Part shown: piece after piece, positions 59,212 to 64,000 of the stretch
Layout: every line of letters starts with the position of its first letter
Numbering within the stretch: the stretch's first letter is position 1
DNA from: Zhengitettix transpicula
Taxonomy: Eukaryota; Arthropoda; Insecta; Orthoptera; Tetrigidae
Length of the DNA stretch: 64,000 nucleotides
Assembly (NCBI GenBank): GCA_037074705.1
Contig: CM073593.1
Span: 19,991,001 to 20,055,000 of the forward strand
Direction of reading: 5' to 3'
The notes under the pieces: model-generated
The model's database searches: none
What the model was told of the DNA's origin: nothing
Seen by the model: only the letters and a program-made list of their open reading frames with translations
Translations under genes and position numbers: made by a program

Positions 59212-60415
59212 ACAAACTGCATGTTCTAAATTTTCATATTACAATAAATTATAACTGAATTTAATTGAAATTGAACCGCTGAATAGGCCAAAAATAGGGA
59301 TGAAACATAGTGTCTGTTAAATATGAAGATTTAAATTTTATAATAAATTTTTGTAACTAATAGTGTGTTGTTTTTTCACTTATTTACAAAGAAGTACAAT
59401 TAATATCATTGTTAATAAAAATGTGATGAGGCCAAATTAAATAACACTTTTAGAAAGGAAACAGAGACTGCAAAGTCAACTAACCTGAAATCAATAGTTG
59501 GTCCATTCGGGCTGAGGTGACAGGATGTTCAAATTTTTGAGGGCCTGAACCCCTTCATCAGGAAAGAGGGTCTGATCTGACAAAGGGGGCTCAGACCCTA
59601 AAAAATTTGGAGCATTCTGTCACCTCAGCCTGACTGGACCAACTATTGATTTCAGGTAAGTCGACTTCGCTGTCTCTCCTTCCTCTCTAAATGTGTTTCA
59701 TATGTATATAAACATAAGGATACAACATTTTCAAAATAAACTCATTTGTCCAGGAAAGAGGGACAGACAACAGCTGACTTAACTCAAATTGACAGTTGTC
59801 GTAGCCAGGCTAAAATGAAATAATATGTCAATTTAATTTTTTTTTACTGTGTAGTTGGTAGGCACAACATTCAGACCTAATGACAACATGAAGGTAGTTC
59901 AGGCCCTTGAAAATTTGACATATTATTTCTTCCCGGCCTGGCTAAGCCAACTGTCAATTTAAGGTAAGTCAGCTGCTCTCTGTCCCTTTTTCCTATCCAA
60001 ATGTTTATATATGTAAGATATGAATGATCATGTAAGACTTGTGACTCTTATCTACATCCCTAAATCTAAACTTCTCATGCGGATCTATATAAAATTATTC
60101 GTATAAATTTAAATATGTTCTGAATACAACAAAACTTAAAGTAAGGAACTTAGTAAATTTCCAAAAAAGTAATAATAAATAAATACCTGCTTGATAACTT
60201 TAAAAAAAAGACTTACTATGTTCATGAGTTGTTTATGAAACTGTAATTCTGTCATAATTTGATCTGTTTTTATTGCCTTATATATAACAGAAAGTGTTTA
60301 AAATAATAAGGGTTTTCAAATTCCGAACAAAATTCACGGCTAATAAAACCACTTCTAAAAATAGAAATGTTACCTTTCTTTCGATATTTAAATCTAAATC
60401 ATTATGCCATTCCAT
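50524..60415 (-). CDS. IFT43: Intraflagellar transport protein 43 (IFT-A subunit)
   Basis: IFT43 is a small subunit of the IFT-A complex, which drives retrograde transport and membrane-protein entry in cilia. Eight exons in minus-strand order: 60415-60374, 55759-55622, 54691-54609, 54453-54424, 54257-54211, 53569-53500, 53427-53292 and 50640-50524. All are GT-AG with consistent phases, giving 220 residues (human about 210). Exon 1 encodes MEWHNDLDLNIERK. Exon 2 contains KKGRRAGG. Exon 3 carries GGWADES, matching the family GGWA motif. The conserved C-terminal half is DIPIIPDLEELQDD, then RITTYKDLDSDLFKHAAF..LEEVNLRLLTKCL, then WNWDFLFTNVVPELHREW. The 4.6-kb first intron and the 2.7-kb last intron are filled with retroelement debris. 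An X-box lies 52 bases upstream of the start codon. Confidence 0.95.
50759..51400 (+). mobile_element. Penelope-like element relic with GIY-YIG remnant
   Basis: In the + strand, 51160-51240 reads LLCPTFYISQIK.PLPEHTDN, close to CRLCPAFYIGQTKRPLPEHIAN in the element at 56 kb, so this is a dead GIY-YIG endonuclease. The preceding stretch 50790-51010 includes CTTGAGGATGGGGCTTGC followed by TTAGGCCTTGAAAATTTTA, a decayed form of the hammerhead-like phrase, and GGACAGGAAAGAGAG of the terminal arms. A short TA tract precedes it. It lies in the last IFT43 intron. Confidence 0.65.
51535..52960 (+). mobile_element. Non-LTR reverse transcriptase relic in the last IFT43 intron
   Basis: The frame at 51700-51820 gives IKSNADIIIPTLTYLCNQSLSSGIFSDRL, the finger segment of a CR1/Jockey type reverse transcriptase. 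It continues as ALSVFKEGS, NLINYQPIFFYNI and LLTNYQFGLRKK in shifted frames. Near 52440-52650 a C-terminal WKDHINILRKDLGFTTFAVRIM ... MFWGNTFR..QSF.LQKQIV follows. There are many stops. Confidence 0.7.
55798..57010 (-). mobile_element. Penelope-like element, 3' half with GIY-YIG endonuclease
   Basis: On the minus strand, upstream frames encode the linker FRRPPNLQNLLVHLCK (about 56800-56750), typical after a Penelope reverse transcriptase. The frame at 56743-56309 then encodes the GIY-YIG domain: TIYQINCRLCPAFYIGQTKRPLPEHIANH, a C-terminal acidic piece SSEAELHLWE, and a decayed end. Linker and nuclease lie in different frames, so frameshifts separate them. Next, 56060-55845 is the terminal region with a hammerhead-like core, ending at a TA tract (about 55808-55824). 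The reverse transcriptase itself was not found. It lies in IFT43 intron 1. Confidence 0.82.
55950..56010 (-). ncRNA. Hammerhead-ribozyme-like core in the Penelope terminal region
   Basis: The minus strand reads CUGAAGA (55984-55978), A, then GGAGGC-UCAGA-GCCUCC (a 6-bp stem II with a five-base loop), then GAAA (55959-55956). This is the conserved order of a hammerhead catalytic core. The upstream bases GAAUGG and CUCCUUC can pair as a stem I. I cannot place the UH cleavage site or a good stem III with confidence. Penelope-like elements are known to carry hammerhead motifs in their terminal repeats. Confidence 0.55.
57430..58230. other. Unassigned sequence in the first IFT43 intron
   Basis: AT-rich. 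Short frames show no recognisable domain. It may be part of the retroelement relic that becomes recognisable at 58240. Confidence 0.35.
58240..58900 (+). mobile_element. Non-LTR reverse transcriptase relic
   Basis: The frame near 58262-58320 reads IRVGFPQGYYSRFTFFLLF, matching the GVPQGSiLGPLLFLLY motif. Near 58672-58850 are YAIIFWGNSH, FQAKKSVNRIICKV and DTHSIMAIYLY, the C-terminal tail motifs. The catalytic segment between is missing or unrecognisable. Confidence 0.55.
59000..60012. repeat. Three foldback / Penelope-terminal repeats in a row
   Basis: The first (59000-59215) holds CCTGATGTGGGCTCAAGCCCCTGAATATTTG, then GTTGATTTCAGGTAAG, and ends AATTTGACC..GTCACATTTTC before a TA tract. The second (59420-59705) is a palindrome with arms of about 130 bases. 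Its minus strand has CCTGATGAAGGGGTTCAGG followed by CCCTCAAAAATTTG. The third (59730-60012) is another palindrome with ACCTAATGACAACATGAAGG, then TAGTTCAGGCCCTTGAAAATTTG. All share TTGATTTCAGGTAAG or a variant in the right arm. Confidence 0.7.
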
Positions 60416-60466
60416 TATCAGACAATAATAGCAAAAAATACAAACAATTGGAATTATAATTACATG

Positions 60467-60480
60467 ATTGCCATGGCAAC
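60467..60480 (-). promoter_or_regulatory. RFX X-box upstream of IFT43
   Basis: On the gene's strand the site reads GTTGCCATGGCAAT, matching 13 of 14 positions of the symmetric X-box GTTGCCATGGCAAC. It is 52 bases upstream of the IFT43 start codon, the usual distance for RFX control of ciliary genes. Confidence 0.8.
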
Positions 60481-60489
60481 CGAAAGAAC

Positions 60490-61590
60490 AACATTATATC
60501 TCTGGCCCAAGAATATCAAAATACCCCGTAACACGTTATAGTAAAAATTTGGAGTGCTTATTCCTAATAACTTGTTGGAGTTTCTCTTTATAAAAATAAA
60601 CACCAAACTGTATATATAACTGGGAATATTTCTGATTCGTTAACTAATCAACCGTGGTGCAGAGATATCACGAGTTGAGTTGATATTGTTAAATATCTTT
60701 GCTGAGAACAAATTCGAACAGGTGTCGGAACCTTTTATGCGATCAAAGGTAAAATTTATATGAAATTTCGTATTAAAGAAAGAAATACTGTTAAATTTAT
60801 TTTGGAAATGAGCAGGCAAAACATCACATTTTCTACAATTAATTAAAAACTCACACTGGATCCTCGCAACAACTAATTTGTTCGAAAGTTTTAAAACTAG
60901 AATAAATATTAAAGCGGAAAGTGAGTAGAACAGAAAAAAAACATAATATAAACATTAAAAGGAATAGAAGACGCAAATAAAAACGATGAGCGTCAAATGT
61001 TAAAAGGAAAAATTTACGTAACCTTCGGCTTTAATATTTATTCTAGTTAAAAAACTTGAAAAAATTAGTTATTGCGAGGATGCAGTGTGAGTTTTTACAT
61101 AATTGTTCAAAATGTGACATTTTGCTAGCTCATTTACACAAAAAATTAACAGTATTTCTTTCTTTAGTTCGAAACTTTCATACAAAGATCAAATTCTTGC
61201 TTGAAAAAGAGTTAACATGTAAATGTCATTACCTAATAAAAAAAATAAGTGTCTAATCTCATCACTAGTTTGAACTTCTCAAGGGTTTGTTTCCAAACAA
61301 ATTACGAGAACAGTGCTAATTATTAGCATGAAACGCCGAAAATCGTTGAAATCTAGAATTTTTAAAGGATGTATAATATATGTAGAATATTTTGTAATAT
61401 ACAAATTATAATACAGAACAATTATTTTAATAAAACCATATATTTAGAAAGAGACATAACACAAACCATTGATAATAAATCAGTACAGAACAGTAGAAAT
61501 TAGCCACATATTGTTAACCATATAATTTTTAACATTTTTTTAAAAGTGTAAACATTCAAAATGGCATTGTTTTGAAAATAAAACAAGGTA
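60490..61590. other. Intergenic sequence upstream of IFT43
   Basis: AT-rich with short unremarkable frames. I see no gene or named repeat. Confidence 0.4.
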
Positions 61591-61990
61591 ACATCAACTA
61601 GGCTAGAATCCAAAAAACCTTTTTATTACTTCTTTTAAATTTACTTGATTAGCAAATGCGAAAATAGTCAAACCATTAAGACGATTTTGTGTAGCAGTAT
61701 AACATAAAAATTTGTTAATGAATTATAACTTAGAGAAACTCCTTTCGTCACTTGCTACAGTTATTGGTATTGTTAACAATATTCTTAAAGCAATAGTATG
61801 GTTTGGGAAGAAATTCAAAATTGTAATTAAACTCAGTGCATTGCTTAGGTTTTCTTTTTTGCCTAAAAGCGCAGATACTGCTGAAATTTCCTCTGTTAAT
61901 TCTAGTCGATTTATGTCAAGAGAATCACCATCAGTTAAAATACAGTCCAAATTCTTATAGTATTTTAGGTGAATTTCTTTTGACATATTT
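61590..61990 (-). mobile_element. hAT transposase C-terminal (dimerisation) relic
   Basis: The minus-strand frame 61986-61723 ends ALRILLTIPITVASDERSFSKL, the signature of the hAT dimerisation domain. After a stop the homology continues as FINKFLCYTATQNRLNGLTIFAFANQVN, matching the family's K..LRs.m...RLn.L.il...n. Only the C-terminal part is present. Not clearly related to the hAT element at 46.8-49.3 kb. Confidence 0.8.
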
Positions 61991-62340
61991 AAATCGTATA
62001 TATTATATAAAAATTGAAAATGTTACTATGATTAAAAAGTTGTTCAAATCTAGCACATACTGTATGAAGTACTTGATAGATTGTAAAATAAAATAATCTA
62101 TTGTATATTTTTTTATCTTTGTTGGGTTCATCTAGTGCTTCGTATGAACAGTTCCTTTTTCTTCTTCTTACGCAATCAATCAGTCATAGTTTCATCAAAG
62201 GACGAATCCGATCGAAGATTTTAAAAAAATATTTTTCAGTTTTGTAAAAGATGAAGTGCAAAGGTTATATCTAAATCTTTTGTTTCCACCAACTTTCTTT
62301 AGGGATAAGATGAATTTAGTATTTTATGCCATATAATTAT

Positions 62341-64000
62341 TAGTTGGAGTCCGACAGTTGAAGTGTTCGGACGTGTTTGGTGTGCGCTCCAGTGTTTACT
62401 TCAAGTCTCGCTGACCTTAGGAGTGAAAACGCGTTGCGTCAAACAGCCCGGGTGAGTGATACGAAAGACTGCATAAGTATTAAAGTTAATGTTGATAACT
62501 GGGAATATCCCTGGTCTCAGTGATAATGGACAATTACCAGCTGTATCAACAAGTTAATCCACATTGTTACATGGCAACAATTAACGCACCTACTTCTCAT
62601 AATTCTATGCATCCTATATCAAATCAACAATTACCAACAAATTACGTCGTCACAACAATGGAACAACAATCCATACAATCCACGAATAATTCATCGTATG
62701 AAGAAAACAAGAACCAACACTGCTATAGAATGACATCCTCAAGTGAGGAAGATGATAAGGAAAGCACTTCCAAGAATGAATGGCAAGTAATAAGAAATAG
62801 TAAAAGGAAGAAAGTTTATAAACCACAACAACACTCCATTGAAAATAATGTAGAATCAAGTAATCGATATGCTGTAATAGAAAGTAATAAAGAAAATCTT
62901 CTCATGAAGCAAACATAAGTCTAGAAGAGGAGAAAAAGAGGAAATATCACAGACCGCCACCAATATTCGTAGATGGAGTCATGGACTACGCAAAAATGAT
63001 TGAATCAATAAGTGACATTGCCGAAGAGGAACAATACCTCACAAAAAGCCTAGCAAATAACACTATTAAAATAAATTGTGTAACGCCAGAGACATATCGG
63101 AAGTTAAAAAGGCATTTTAAAGAAAACAAAGTGTCTCACCACACATACCAAGTAAAAGTGGAAAGAGCGTATCGTGTTGTTATAAAACATCTACATCATT
63201 CAACTGACGTCCAAAAAATAAAACAAGAACTGCTAAACTTAGGACACGCAATAAATGCAAGGCATAGGCTTACAAAACATCCCATAAACCTGTTTTTCAT
63301 AGACCTGGAACCTGCAGATAATAACAAAGACATTTACAAAATTAAAGGATTACAAAACATGATAGTAGAAATTGAACCACCTAGAGTAATGAAAAATAAC
63401 AGCATCCAGTACATGAGGTGCCAACAATATGGCCACTGAAGAACGTATTGCAATAAACCATACGTTTGTGTCAAATGGTGGACCTCACAACACCAAAGAT
63501 TGCAAGAAAAGCAAAGATGTAACCGCTGTATGTGCTCTATGTGGAGGAAACCACCCCGCTAATTACAGAGGGTGCGAACACTACAATAAATTAATGAAAG
63601 GGAATCACAAGACCAGAAGCAACCCACAACAAATATTAACTGCTCCAATTAATATGAAAGCCTATCAGAGTAACATACAGAGCTCAGAAAGAGTTCAACA
63701 GAAACAAACAAGAAGTTATGCAGATGCAACCAGAGGCACAGAAGCTCAAAACAATGATTCACTCACGTTATTAACGCAATTCCTTGAAGAATTCAAGAGC
63801 TTATTCAACCAATTACTTCAACAAAACAGCATGGCACTCAACATGCTTACCATGTTAATGAACAAGCTCCACTAATGGCTACGTTTATAAAAATAGCTGA
63901 ATGGAATGCGAATGGACTGCAGAACCATAAGGAAGAGGTCAAATTTTTTCTCGCTCAAAACTATATTGACATACTACTAATTAGTGAAACACACTTTACT
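62341..64000 (+). mobile_element. Jockey-type non-LTR retrotransposon, 5' part (runs off the window)
   Basis: A 5' region (about 62341-62525) is followed by ORF1 and, at 63875, by ORF2, whose start codon overlaps the ORF1 stop (TAATG). The first 42 codons of ORF2 begin MATFIKIAEWNANGLQ and reach ILLISETHFT, the N terminus of an apurinic-type endonuclease. The element continues beyond the window, so whether ORF2 is intact is unknown. Confidence 0.88.
62526..63875 (+). pseudogene. Jockey ORF1 (gag-like, PRE_C2HC and zinc knuckles) with three lesions
   Basis: ORF1 proteins of Jockey elements bind RNA and form the retrotransposon particle. Here the N-terminal part is Gln/Asn-rich. RPPPIFVDGV begins the conserved domain, and NLFFIDLEP..NNKDIYKI..L, IEPPRV and IQYMRCQQYGH follow as in PRE_C2HC domains. 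Cys-His knuckles (CQQYGH..YC, CGG.HNTKDC, CALCGGNHPANYRGC) come next, then a Gln-rich tail. Three lesions break it: a frame change near 62885-62915, an in-frame TGA at 63437-63439 inside the first knuckle, and a one-base loss near 63474. Starting codon taken at 62526 (ATGGACAATTACC), with an alternative at 62520. Confidence 0.85.

Noticed and set aside
61056..61256. 66-codon + strand frame with several Cys
   Set aside because: CSKCDILLAHLH looks knuckle-like but is isolated, with no partner motifs or neighbours.
1..64000. CRISPR arrays, operons, ribosome binding sites, phage or plasmid features
   Set aside because: The window is spliced eukaryotic DNA. Direct repeats here are microsatellites, tandem arrays or transposable elements without regular spacers.

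Overview
The window is eukaryotic nuclear DNA from an animal, most likely an arthropod and probably a hemimetabolous insect. It is strongly AT-rich, with GT-AG introns from about 75 bases to over 6 kb, animal gene families, and dense decayed retroelements (Jockey-like and other non-LTR elements, Ty3/gypsy, Penelope-like), hAT DNA transposons, tRNA-derived SINEs and long (TA)n tracts. No exact species can be named from the sequence.

Five protein-coding genes can be reconstructed exon by exon with consistent splice phases. (1) CFAP45, + strand, 6856-14700, nine exons, a ciliary microtubule inner protein. (2) Cyclin H, - strand, 11004-12426, two exons, lying entirely inside a CFAP45 intron. (3) ZDHHC23-type palmitoyltransferase, + strand, 18584-26495, four exons, with a 6.3-kb last intron full of repeats and with the signature reading IHHC instead of DHHC. 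(4) A SFI1/CCDC191-like coiled-coil protein, - strand, 29686-40638, eight exons. (5) IFT43, - strand, 50524-60415, eight exons, an IFT-A complex subunit. Genes 4 and 5 each have an RFX-type X-box just upstream of the start codon, so at least three of the five genes look ciliary or centrosomal.

Region by region: 1-6855 holds a dead non-LTR reverse transcriptase, a (TA)n tract and a small foldback. 6856-14700 is CFAP45 with nested cyclin H. 14800-18580 holds a DUF4817-type transposon relic and otherwise unexplained AT-rich DNA. 18584-26495 is ZDHHC23, whose last intron carries a 0.7-kb copy of an exon from gene 4 and a 2.4-kb degenerate tandem array. 26500-28800 is a cluster of foldbacks, (TA)n tracts and a perfect 206-bp-arm SINE palindrome. 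29686-40638 is gene 4, whose introns contain SINEs, a Penelope fragment, an interrupted reverse transcriptase and a short-unit tandem repeat. 40655-50500 is intergenic and holds a candidate solo LTR, a foldback, and a three-layer nest (Jockey tail inside a hAT element inside a gypsy pol relic). 50524-60415 is IFT43, with two Penelope-like GIY-YIG relics and more reverse transcriptase debris in its introns. 60480-64000 holds a hAT transposase relic and the 5' part of a Jockey-type element that runs off the window.

The most unusual signal is a hammerhead-ribozyme-like core (CUGAAGA, GC-rich stem, GAAA) in the terminal region of the Penelope-like element at 56 kb, with decayed versions of the same core in many of the foldback repeats next to (TA)n tracts.
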